A DNA stretch of 64,000 nt from Eleginops maclovinus. Its lineage: Eukaryota; Chordata; Actinopteri; Perciformes; Eleginopidae. This document shows positions 11,644 to 22,676 of the stretch, in pieces. A model generated the notes under the pieces. It did not search any database and was not told the DNA's origin. It was given only the letters and a program-made list of their open reading frames with translations. Made by a program: the position numbers and the translations under genes. Location of the stretch: the NCBI RefSeq assembly GCF_036324505.1, contig NC_086363.1:2274290-2338289 (forward strand), in the 5' to 3' direction. Numbering within the stretch: the first letter of the stretch is position 1; every line of letters starts with the position of its first letter.

Positions 11644-12061
11644 TTTGCATACAGTTTCATAACGGACATCTAATTGTTTGCGGTTAAGAAATCTATTTCA
11701 GGCATGGTTTGAAATTATGAGTCATGTTTTAACGAAGCCTTTTTGTAAAATACTTCAGAATATTGATAGGAATGTAACTGGAGAGTTTGGACGATGTAAG
11801 TGCTACTGAAGTAAGGAGTATGAGCAAACGGCCTAAAAAATATATGCATTCTTAATTCCATTTGTTTGCGAGACACTCCAGGAGTAGTGTGTAAATGTAG
11901 TTTTGTGGCATTGCGTGTGTAAAAAATGCAAATGACGCCATAATTTGGAAGCAAAATAGCCTGAACTCCTAAGAAAACATCCTGCAGTGTCTCGAGTTAA
12001 TGGATGAATGTGTTTGCTGTTAGAGGCTGAGGCGGTTGCATGTTCCTGGGGGAGGGTGGGG

Positions 12062-15000
12062 TCAGTCTTGGGGGTCCTGGCAGTGGCAGCAGTGGTTCAT
12101 GTCCTCGGAGTGGAGCTCCACCTGGATGGTGATGCTGTGGAAACCAAACTTAGTGTTCAGCAGCTCGGTGGCTTCCTGCAGCACGGACTGAGTATCAGCA
12201 CCCTCCTCTGACCGGGGGGGGGGGGGAGAGGAAAACACAGTGAGTCTGATTTACTACGGTTCTCATATTTCTGTGTTTCTTTACTTGCATTTTAAAGTGA
12301 AATTAGAAACTCCTGCAGTAAAAAGTTACCTGAAATAGTGCAATTATAATCAGCAAAGTGTGGTGTCCAAGTTGTTCTACTATAATTTATTATCCCATTA
12401 GAGTATTCGTACGTGCATTAATAACGAAAAAGGCAGCTTTTTAAGGTGGTGAACTAATTTGCTGATTATTTTCTCCATCAATCTGTGATTTATTAGTTTG
12501 TAGAAATTCTGAAAAATTGGGGAAATTAAGTCAAAGTTAATTTACCAAAAATGGCAACTTCAAAATTCTTCACAAAATTAAAAATTAAATTCTTAAAATG
12601 ACAAATAAAGAGTTACGAAATGCACTTTTTAGCTCTACTTGTAGAAACTGTTTAATTAAGACCAACCATAATGTTTTCAAGTAACTATTGCTGTCCGATA
12701 AATGCTGGAAAATGTGGTTATACTCCATTTAACATTTGAAAGCATGAGCCTCCATTCAGTCAAAGGGGCTCTAATGCATGCTACCTTATAGCATAAAGAC
12801 ACACATTTGCTTCACAACAAACCTATCTAATTAGACCCTCAATTGCCTCAATGGTTTTCTGTCTCAGTGTGTCATAGATTAGTGTGTGAGGTTACCTATG
12901 GCCAGGTGAACGGAGACCAGAGCCTGGCCCAGAGTCAGAGCCCAGAGGTGCAGGGAGTGCATCGACTTCACCGCCTTCACCGACAGCAGCACCTCCTTCA
13001 CTGAGTTAAACTCGATGCCTTTAGGAGAGCCTGGGAAACAGCAGGGCACACATTAATACACCATAAATCCCATAATGCTCCTAAAGTATGATCCTCAGAC
13101 ATAGCCAGACTGGTGCATGGCACAGTTTTATAAGTGGATTTTCAAAATAAAAGCCCCTAAAGGAAAGGGAGCTTAACTAAACCTTCACTAGGCGGTGGAC
13201 AAAGTGAAAAACAAATGGAAGGATATATCTACTTTACAATACGGACCTGAAATACCTTTTATTGTACAGATATGGGACTTAAATCTGTCTGAAACGCTAT
13301 GTCTGTTCATTATACAAGATTAATGATTGCTCTCTATTCCATAATGTTGCTCATTCACACCACAGGCCGTTTCTATCCTTACTACACGCTGCTAAGATGC
13401 CTCGGGGGGAGGATGCTTTTCTGAGGGTCATCTTGGGGAAGTTCAGTGAAGTAAAAAGAGAATTTAAAATATATATTTAGGCGTCCCCAGGATATGACCA
13501 TCTGTGTCTGATATTTGTTATGCAGAAAACTGAAAGTGTCACTGAAGTCATCCGCACTTTTGAGCTTAATGTTGGTGGCATGTGTGTGTCTTCTTAGGTG
13601 AGCCCTGCTTGCCTACATTTGATAAAAAGCCAGACATGAATGCACGGTACATGTGAGGTTAACTTTGTCGGATCAGGTTGAAACTGGACAGTTTGATCTT
13701 GTCTGCAGGCGAGAAAACATCAAGCTTATGAGACATCGGAAAGGCTTAATTCGACATCTTTGATGAATGTGGGGGCTAGCCTAGCTTAGCATAAAGACTT
13801 AGCTCGCCTTTCTCTGTCAAAAGCCACTGATCAGCACCTGAGAACCTCACTTACTCGCATGTTATATCTTCTTCAACCCTTATTAACATGTGTGTTTGTT
13901 AAGTAGTTTATACTCTGGACCACTTCCTGGTTGGGCGGAGTGACTTCCTGTGATTTTGCCATGCATTCTGCTTAGTGTTTGTGGAGATAAAAGACATATT
14001 GGGTTAATTATCAAGCTTTAGCAGACTGGTAGAAGGTGGATTTTTTTGTACTACCACTTGACTTGTTAACTTGATCCAATCTCACCATAAACTTTTTAAA
14101 AAGATAAGCAAACAAGGAAACATTTCCCACAGATAATCTCGATCTCCCGGTGAGGTACCTTCCATGAGTATCCTGAAGACGTCCCTGAGGATGGTGATAG
14201 TGGTGAAGAGGACGAAGATGGAGAACAGGAACGTGCAGATGGGGTCTGCGACTTTATACTCGGGCTGAAAGAGAAACCAGACGAGGTGATGTGGACTTTA
14301 AAGGGCTGTGAGGAGAGGGACATCAGATGGTGTTTTCCAAACGCAGCAGCTAGTGAAGAGCTCCGGGGCAGAAAGCAGAGGGAACATCTTGCATGATGAC
14401 GGAAATACATAACCCTTTCAAAATACACAAGGAATCACTTGGGAATGACGCTTCTTGGAATAACTGCTTAAAGTGAAGTAAGGTTTTTGGAATTCTGTAT
14501 TTTATTATGCGTTATACAGAGAATACTCAGGTTGAAATACCCAAAATGATATCTCGATCCTAAAAAATGTAAAAGGAATTCAATTTCTTCCATGAATTCT
14601 GTTGAAACAACAACCTCTTAATGCATCCTAAAGTAAAGTGTCGTATCGTATGTTATTGTATCGTATTGTTCACATGTCTCCTATTCTATCCAATCCAAAT
14701 ATATCGTATCCTATGAACCATATGGTATCACCCCCTAACGTATTGTACCGTATTAAAGTGGCACCATCTTCACTCTAACATCTCGGCCTCACCCGAACTC
14801 GACTGATCTATATCTGACCCGAAAGTAGATGATGGTGGCGGCCACCATGACGCCGACGCTCTGCAGCAGGTCTCCCACCACGTGGATGAAGGCGGCGCGG
14901 ACGCTGGTGTTGCTGTGGCCCCCGAGCATCGCGTGGGAGTGTCCGTGAGCGACGGGGCTCCGGCCCCCCTCGTCTATCTGCTGGTAGCCGCTGCCGTGGC

Positions 15001-17688
15001 TGTGGAAGGTGGTGGAGTGGTGCAGGATGTACGCCATGCTGCAGAGAGAAAGAGGTACTTTAGTTGAAGGTTTTTCCTGAGGAGATTAGGATTAAGAAAG
15101 ATGCAGTTTGAAGTTGGAATAAAAGTAGTTGTCAAGTTTTATCCTAAAGCTTTTAAAAGGGATTTTTTGCCTTTAGTTATAGAAACTTAATGCACAACAC
15201 CCATTACGCGGAGCCTCGCTCACATTATGTTGACGATGACGGCGCACCCGGAGGTCACCAACATGACGCGGCCATCAATCTCATAGTCGTTGCGTACGAT
15301 TCTCTCGATGGCTAAGTACACCAGAGCCCCCGTCACGATCCAGATGGAAATCACTGAGATGAACGCCCCGAGGATCTCTGAGGAGGAGAGAGAGGAATCG
15401 TAATCACTTCAAACACACTTCATCCCAGGAGGAATCACACACCTCTATCTGAACACCGCTGCGGGGTATGAAGTTAAATAACAGACACAATCCCTCAGAG
15501 GAAGCGCTTCAACATCCAACTAAAAACAGCAATTAATGCAGTTTATTTTTAGTGATACGGTTCATTTTAAGAGTTACTAATCAGTGAAAATGTACTTAAA
15601 AGGGCCATTAAGTTCACAAAGGTGCCTTTAGTTATTCCAGTTAGATTTTGTCCTCAGGCTCTTTCTCTTTGTGCATGACAGAAAACCTTGCTCATCTCAC
15701 TTCATATAGTCTGTGCCCAAGTCTAATTAGGCTGCAAGTGTTTTGTGGAGATATTTAAGTGTTATAATGCAATGAAGCAGGGCCTTTGGACAAGTTAAAT
15801 ATTAAATGTAGGGCTCCCTTTTATGCTTTATTTTATGGTCTTGCTAGATTATTAGAGGATGACTCTCAATTACTATAAAAAAGGTTCTAAAAAAGAATGC
15901 ACGTCTCCAACTGAAAACGTGATATGTAATGCAGTTTGAACAAGCTGATAAATAAACAGATTCAAGATTGTAACCCAGGCCCACCCCTTCTCATTCAGTC
16001 TCTCTCACTCTTGCACAGCATTAAATAAACGTCTCAAATGATCCATCCATCCTTCCATTCATCTCTGGGGTCTGGTCTCCGGTCCTGACCTGATCTGTGC
16101 CACCCATAGTTCATGGTTTTGGTGGGGGGTCTGCAGGAGATCCACAGGGAGAACAGGCTCACCATCATGCTGCCAAAGTCTGTGAGGAGGTGGGCCGCGT
16201 CCGTCATGATGGCCAGGCTGTGGGCCAGATAGCCTCCTGCAGGAAACAACTTATTACCACTATGAATTACAACTGTTGGAACGTCACTAAGTACATTTAG
16301 TATCATACTTAAGGGAAATGTTGGGGTTGTGGTACTTTATTTGGATGTTTCCTTTAATGCTGCCTCACTAATACTGCAGGACTGAAGTCAGGAGTCCCAT
16401 CTCTCTCTGAACAGCTTAAAACCTTTTTAAATGTATGTCTATAAAAGGGTGGTTTAAATACATCGGCGGATTGCTCAGATGTTTTACGATGTAATAAAAT
16501 AATATCACATCTCTGTTACCTGAGGCATTGAAGGTGTAATAAGTGATAACATAACGTGCTTTGTAGCTGCATTAAATTACAGGTTAATACTCCTTTAAAC
16601 AGCTCTCACACTGTAGGTGTTATTAAAGGTTGTGTTCACAGTTCAGGACACACTCCCTGTCAGCAAGTTTTTTAAGAGTTGACTTGTTATAAAGTGTGTG
16701 TATGTGGGGATTGTTGTACGGTTTACTTAACCTGTCAAAGAAAGTTGATACAGGAGATTAACTTTGACATATTTCTTACCAGTAACGTCATTGCCTCCCA
16801 AGCAAAGATTCAGCTGTGTTTATTTTAGTTTGCAGATGTAAAGAGAGAGAGGAGCTTGTTGCAGTTTCAAAAACGATGCATATATGAAAACACAAATGTG
16901 CCAAAACACATGCAAAGGAAGAATCATGCACAGCGTTTACTAGAAGCGATGCATAAACTAAACACTGAAGAAGTTCAAAACACAACGGAAACCAGGGGAC
17001 ACTCAAAAGTGACGCACACAGCTGGGACCGGAGCGCTTGGTGACGTCAGGATCATAAAGCTGGACAACTGTCTCTGTTGGCAGAGTGAGTCTGTCTCAGA
17101 ACTGGAAGTGTTTGTCAGTATATCTGAAGGTTAGCTACGTTAGCAGGCTAGCTTTCAGCAGATCTGCAGTGACCTCAGAGGGAGTCGTGTGATCACAGTG
17201 TTTACAAAAGCCGATTAAACATTGTTCCAAGAACAGAGAGACAGTTGGACAGCTTCATAATCACTGAACGTCACACAGCGCTCAGGTCCCAGCTGTGTGC
17301 GTCACTTCTTACTGTCCCCTGGTTTCTGTTTCTCAATGCTGTTGCAAACTGCTTGGATATTTTTAATAAATTAAAGTATTAATGTTGAAGTGCAGAAAAA
17401 CTATTTGACTTTGAATCATCTACATTTTCAGTTTTCAGCTAACCCTTTTTTTTAAAGGTTTGATCTACTTCACCTATGACCTCTCCGATCATGAAGACGA
17501 GGCAGACGGCTGAAGCGATGTAGAGCTTCTTCTTGGCCAGCAGCCTGTCCCCGCTCTCCTCACACGCCAGCGCCTTGTTTCCGTGGCAGTGAGCCCCCAC
17601 GGGTCTCTTCAGCTCGATGGCCCCCGGCATGCCTCCGTTCTTGAATGGGAAGTCTGGGTACTGCTCTTTGGAGTCTGAAAAGGAGCTG
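12062..17688 (-). CDS. slc30a3: Zinc transporter of the ZnT2/3/8 group, probably ZnT3 (first coding exon not found)
   Basis: This is a cation-diffusion-facilitator Zn2+/H+ antiporter that would load zinc into vesicles. The minus-strand exons are 17688-17474, 16236-16090, 15377-15224, 15038-14819, 14264-14159, 13030-12896 and 12207-12062, ending in TGA. They give about 373 residues, against 388 in human ZnT3, so only about 15 N-terminal residues are missing. Seen: HCHGN near the N-terminus; TM1 [19 protein letters not shown]2 with the metal-site pattern H..xD in AHLLTD; GWHRSEILGA; a His-rich loop (HSHG, HGHSHA) between TM4 and TM5; HVVGD for the second HxxxD site in TM5; and a C-terminal domain ending CCHCQDPQD. 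The protein also resembles ZnT2. The choice of slc30a3 rests on [22 protein letters not shown] and the gtf3c2/mpv17/uts1 neighbourhood. Donor 14819|14818 (CGG|gtcaga) is weak. Confidence 0.9.
13127..13190 (-). repeat. Single inverted copy of the 62-bp minisatellite unit
   Basis: The sequence ttttcaaaataaaagcccct followed by gagcttaacta is the reverse complement of the unit at 11215-11292. It lies in the intron between the last two zones of slc30a3 coding exons. This shows that the unit is dispersed and not only tandem. Confidence 0.7.
13780..13985 (+). mobile_element. MITE-like repeat (gcttagcataaag family), partial copy
   Basis: The opening ctagcctagcttagcataaa, followed by a cgcatgttatatctt block and cttcctgtgattttgcc, matches the repeat at 21425-21660 and the palindrome at 57957-58208. 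It is in a slc30a3 intron and non-coding. Confidence 0.6.
16983..17328. mobile_element. Long fold-back (inverted-repeat) element
   Basis: The left arm at about 16983-17085 contains ggaaaccaggggacac, then agtgacgcacacagctggga, then ggacaactgtctctgt. The right arm at about 17216-17328 carries the same blocks inverted and complemented (acagagagacagttggacag, tcccagctgtgtgcgtcact, gtcccctggtttc). The arms are about 105 bp, roughly four-fifths identical, with a centre of about 130 bp. No open frame of note. It lies in the intron between slc30a3 exons 17688-17474 and 16236-16090. Confidence 0.8.
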
Positions 17689-18739
17689 CTGGGAGGAGAA
17701 AGGTATATGATAATGAAGATGGTCAATCGTTTCCATTAAACCTGTTTTAAAAGCTCCCCAAAGGTTCAGAATCAAGACTATTGCAACTCAATTTTCCACA
17801 AGATAATGGAGACTTACGCCAAAACGCTTTTGTGATGGCACCAAATGTTATTAATGGCATAACTGTGGAGACAATATACTATACACTAGGTACTTGGGGG
17901 AATTACTTTTGATGACAAACTGACTCTATCTGCTTTGGGGTCGGATCGCTCATCAAAAGGTTTCATCTGTTATTGAATCAACTTGAACTTTTGCAGTGAT
18001 TTGTTTGTTTGGTCAACAAGACACATTGCCAGAGGACTATTTGCACTCACTTTCAAGAGGCGCTATTGAGGGGGTTTCCCTTTCCTGTAGTGTGTTATAG
18101 GCTTTTGTGCATGTAAATGGTCTGCAAAGGCTAAAATCCCCGTGTTCCCTCCAGAAAGAGGTTTCTCCCCCTGTTACAATATGTATAGGGCATTGAGTAA
18201 ATAGATTTTTTGGAGTAATTGTGGCTGCAGAGCACAGTTTTGTTTGGGAGAGCTCCACTTAGTGGAAACAGATTTCCTCCTGACAAAGTGCATCACAATC
18301 AATGTTCACTAAATTGGAAGAATGGCGAGACGAGTCATCCAGTAAATGGGAAGCAGGTGAAATCGATGAAAGGTGACATGAGGAGGAGTATGTGCAGGAA
18401 AAATCACCCCTTAGCATATCTGGTGATTTGCATTTAGACATCAAGGTTAATACGGAGCAGAAAGGTGCATTTTTAGACATGAAGGTCACATTCAGCTGTT
18501 GTTCCTACATTATTCTTCGCTATATTTTAGTGTCACTTCTCAAACAAAGTAAGCCCAAGTTAAGCCAAATTTTACCCGCCATGGCTGGCTACCTTTGACC
18601 TTAATCAATAAAATGCTTACTGCACATTTCATAGCCATTATATAAAACATTTTCAACGCTGACAAATAAAGTGTAAAACCAGTGGAACATTCTGCAGACA
18701 GTATTGGCTCTGTGAGGCTGCACTTACTGTAGGCACACT

Positions 18740-19110
18740 GCTGCTTTGAGCTAAATGCTAACGTTAGCATGCTAACAGGGTAAGAATCAATCAATGCTAA
18801 CATGCTAACTTGATCTTGATCTGATGATGGTGCTAAATGAGAATTCAGGGTATCGCCAAAGTTGTTATACATTCTTACGTCATCCTAAGAGAGGTGTGCA
18901 TATCCATATAAGAGTTTCATAGCAGTCCATCCTGTAGCTGTTGGAACTTTTAACTCAAAAGCCAAGAAATGTCTACCTCAGGTTGGCACAGAAGAAAACC
19001 TCAGTGGATCCCCAAAATCAGAGGGATACATTGTGATGTCACTATGTCTGTGAGTACAAAATATAATAGTAATCCACCCTATAGCTGTTTAGATATTTAA
19101 GTCTCCAACA
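18740..19110 (+). mobile_element. Dispersed teleost repeat with gctaacatgctaac motif
   Basis: The block gctaacgttagcatgctaac is followed by aatgctaacatgctaact, then catagcagtccatcctgtag and later agtaatccaccctatagctg. The two ccatcc/ctgtagctgtt-type blocks show internal repetition. A related piece is at 38055-38150. The order of blocks resembles a widespread fish repeat that I know only by its motif content. Confidence 0.5.
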
Positions 19111-19511
19111 AGATCTCTGCTAAGTTATCTCTGCTATGGATGCAAGCATCGTAGCAGACTCATTTCAGTGCACAAAGAATTGATTGCGTCTCACAGCTGC
19201 TTAAAGAGAGCCCCCTAATGCTATTACAGAGCTAACACAGCCATAAGGTTGTGCAGCTGATTGCGATCAATGTGGCAAATGGTGCATATGCACCAAGAAC
19301 ATAGCATCTTCACAAAACAAGGTAAAGTTTGTGATCGAGGAGATGCAGAGGCATTTCACTGCAGCTAAGTGTGGCTATTAGCGCTTATCTTTATGAACTT
19401 GCCTGGTTTTGCAATGAGGCTCATTTGCATAGAAAGAGGGGGCAATTTTACACCAAATGTATGCATATTACCTCATTTAAATACTGCAAATTGCACAGCA
19501 GTGCCATGATG

Positions 19512-19600
19512 CTATTTGCTTGGTGGCGCAGTTAGTAGTGCATGTCGCTCTATGATCAAGCTTTGAGAATCACACACTTTCTTTATGTCTCATTTCTGCA
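19512..19600 (+). mobile_element. Diverged tRNA-like SINE head
   Basis: The sequence ggtggcgcagttagtagtgc resembles a tRNA A-box region and is followed by tttgagaatcacaca in the place of a B box. It is short and degraded. Confidence 0.35.
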
Positions 19601-19875
19601 GGGTTAACAGAAGCCATTCTTCAGATTTCCCTCACAGTTTCCTGCTCTCTGATATTTCACTTCTACTTCTACTACTACTACTACTACTACTGTGCATATT
19701 TGTTTATTTCACCCTTTAATGTTAGTGATCAATTATTGTGTAAAGATCTCAAACAGGATCCCATCTGGTTACAGTATATAGTGTTTATCCTGGGATTACA
19801 CATGTACACACAATTCACCTCTAAAAACACAGAGCTGGATTTTAATCACGAGAACCAAACAAAATGCTGACTTCT

Positions 19876-19976
<101 letters not shown>

Positions 19977-20134
19977 GTTGTGTGCAGTGAGGGGATCTGC
20001 GATGATGTGGCTAATGAGGTGGAAAAAATCTAATTTGGGCTCACTTGAGATAACCGTGCACACACACACACACTTTATGTCACACTCTTCACACAGGATA
20101 TTGCCAGTGTTTCATGACTATAGCCTTTATCTCT

Positions 20135-20190
20135 CACACACACACACACACAGACACACACAGACACACACACACAGACACACACACACA

Positions 20191-20264
<74 letters not shown>
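20135..20264. repeat. Compound (CA)n/(CAGA)n microsatellite
   Basis: A CA run of about 130 bases with regular cagaca interruptions in its first half and a single caaa break. The interruptions suggest an older array than the pure tract at 19879. Confidence 0.97.
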
Positions 20265-20269
<5 letters not shown>

Positions 20270-20339
20270 CGATTTGAGGGGATTTCCATGCTGAAAAGAA
20301 TCAGCCAAGTATAAAAACAGATTCTGTTCAATTACACCT

Positions 20340-20560
20340 CTGGGAACCATCTCTAAGCAGTTGACCAATCACAACAGAGCCGACCAGCTAACCAATCAGA
20401 GCAGACTGGGCTCTGGTTTCAGACAGAGGGTGAAAAGAGGTGTTGCCGCACAGGGAGGAGGAGAAACATAAAGAGCTTTTTGAACATTAAAGCATGGAGA
20501 CATGTAGAGACATTAAATACAAACATGAACCTGAAATGAAGCAGAATAGGGCAGAATTAT
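20340..20560 (+). mobile_element. MITE-like repeat, copy B
   Basis: It begins atctctaagcagttgaccaa, runs through gggctctggtttcagacaga and gagaaacataaagagc, and continues into catggagacatgt and acctgaaatgaagcagaata. It matches copy A (905-1100) closely and extends farther right. Confidence 0.75.
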
Positions 20561-21424
20561 ATTGTATTTTGCACTATAGGAATTGATCTTCCACACATAG
20601 GTCTTGGTAGATAACTTTGACAACTCGTCTCCCTGAATATCGATCCCTGCTCCTACTCACACCGGAGCCCATGCAGAAATGTTCCTGAACATCAGCGATA
20701 GTCAGGCATTATCTCTGCTTTAACAACACTATCACAACTGCTGAATCAGCCTCTGTGATGAAGCTAATAAAGAGCTTTATGGTTATTGTTATTGTTATCT
20801 GATTGATATTTATTCTCGGAAAATAAAAGGGGGTTTTCTGCACCAGTCATCCTCCTCTATCAGGTGTGTTACCCGCTGCATTAAGTTCTTGGTGAGCAGA
20901 ACAACAACCAGGTGTCTCTGAGATGATACTGTTAGTCGATACGCTGCAGGGCAGGTGTGTGTGTCGACACTCCTGAGACCTGAGGCACATATTCAGTGGT
21001 GTGTGAAATGATATTAAATGAAGAAAAACAGAAACAATAACCATCCAGCATTTAATTACAGCTGCAGTCTGCTGTGTCAGAGCTCAGGGCAATGCTTTAT
21101 GCATCGGACATAACAACGCCTGCATGGGGACGAGGACCTGCTGCAGAGTTAGGAGGTGGTCCAGTTGCTTTAATAGACGAGCAGAAGTGATGATGGCGAG
21201 AGTAATTATGTTATTATTTTTTATAGCCCATAACTCAAAAATATCTCAATCTAAATGACTGTCAACATTCTTAAGGATATTTATTGTTTCATATGGGCTA
21301 GTGTTTCTTTATTATCCTTTCTTTAAGGTATTTATAAAACACTGAACACTTATTTACTTTATTTGCTGCAAAATAGACAAGATAATTAACACAAGTCTCA
21401 AATTTGAGCGGTAAATATAAAAAA

Positions 21425-21660
21425 AAAGGTTAGCTTAGCTTAGCATAAAGAATGGAAACAGAGGGAACAGTTAGCATGATGCTGTTTATCATTGACAAAA
21501 TCTAACTAAGGACCTTTAAATGTTATATTCACACATTATATCTCATTTGTTTATCCTGTTATGGCTCACTTTACGGAGGATGCATCTGTTGCTTACTTGA
21601 AGGAAGCTGACATCACATGTATCCCAGCATGCAGTTTGACAGTTAAGTGAGAAATCAACT
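21425..21660 (+). mobile_element. MITE-like repeat (gcttagcataaag family), copy
   Basis: It starts ggttagcttagcttagcata, then ggaaacagagggaacagtta. The head matches the left arm of the palindrome at 57957-58208. The following acattatatctcatttg and gacatcacatgtatcccagc stretches are parts of the same dispersed repeat. Confidence 0.6.
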
Positions 21661-21869
21661 TGAATATTTGCAGTTTTAAGACAATTTTAAAAAAGCAAAA
21701 TATGATCTTTGCATTCTTGGGTTTTAAAACCCTCTCATGCTTTCCCAAAACTGAAAAACACATCAATTAACACATTTTAATTGTCTGTCTCCAGCTTTGT
21801 AAACTGAATATCTTTAGGTTTATAAGTGAAGGTCAGACAAAACAACACATTTGAAGATGAAGATGATTC

Positions 21870-22000
21870 AAGAAGAAGATGATTCAACTTTATTGTCATT
21901 GCACAGAGTACAAGTACTAGGACAACGAAATGCGGTCTCTGCATTTGACCCATCCTAGTGTTAGAAGCAGTGGGCTGCCATTATGTACGGCGCCCGGGGA
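21870..22000 (-). mobile_element. SINE 3' body, antisense
   Basis: On the minus strand it reads cccactgcttctaacactag, then gatgggtcaaatgcagag, and ends gacaataaagttgaatc. This is homologous to the 3' halves of the SINEs at 32165-32492 and 34998-35296 but has a different tail, so it may be a related subfamily. The tRNA head is missing (5' truncated). Confidence 0.7.
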
Positions 22001-22504
22001 AATGAACGCATCATCTTGGCATTTCTTACAATTGTTGACGTATTATGAAGCAAACGATTCATTTTCATCCTTAAAAAAAAATGAGATGGTAAATTAATAA
22101 AGTAAAATAATCATTAATTGCGTCCTTTTTTAAGTCAAGATGTCCAAATGCAGGCTTGGATGAATATTTACACACTTTTGCACATGGCTTGACAATGAGG
22201 AACAGTCCATAAAATAGTTACTAGTTGCACATTTTTGGTCCGTGTGTTGACTAATTGATTCATTGATTCATTGATTTCCAGATTAGCGTTCACTTGAATA
22301 ACTCTAAAGCCTGAGTAATTCTTATTTTCACCTCTGATCTATGAGTCATTAATACAAATTGTACTTTTATTAAAGGTATATGTTATTTATAAGCAATGCC
22401 TCATCTCAAAGTGGAACAAAAAAACTGTTGGATTTGTATATCAATGTTATTCTCTTTTAGTTTTGGGGCCTTCATGTGAACAAGGATATCACTTAAACCA
22501 CTTG

Positions 22505-22532
<28 letters not shown>
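22505..22532. repeat. (CTG)n trinucleotide repeat
   Basis: Nine to ten ctg units 35 bases before the CA tract at 22568. Confidence 0.95.
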
Positions 22533-22536
<4 letters not shown>

Positions 22537-22565
22537 CTGGGAAAAAATGCTAAAGATGACACAGT

Positions 22566-22676
<111 letters not shown>

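Larger units (their letters stand above)
6776..12061. other. Intergenic region between convergent gtf3c2 and slc30a3
   Basis: No coding exon could be supported here. The stretch holds the gtf3c2 3' UTR at its left end and the slc30a3 3' flank at its right. It also holds a perfect 15-bp hairpin near 8816, a 62-bp tandem repeat at 10941-11292 and a short ATG repeat at 11616-11643. The short open frames in it are isolated and show no family resemblance. Confidence 0.7.

Noticed and set aside
17816..17858. Another first-exon candidate for slc30a3 (minus strand, donor ggcgtaagt)
   Set aside because: It leaves one base, which puts the next exon in the wrong frame.
21597..21613. First coding exon of slc30a3 (minus strand ATG TCA GCT TCC TTC AA, donor gtaagc)
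   Set aside because: The phase fits exon 17688-17474, but it lies inside a dispersed gcttagcataaag-family repeat and has no family likeness. Transcript evidence would be needed.
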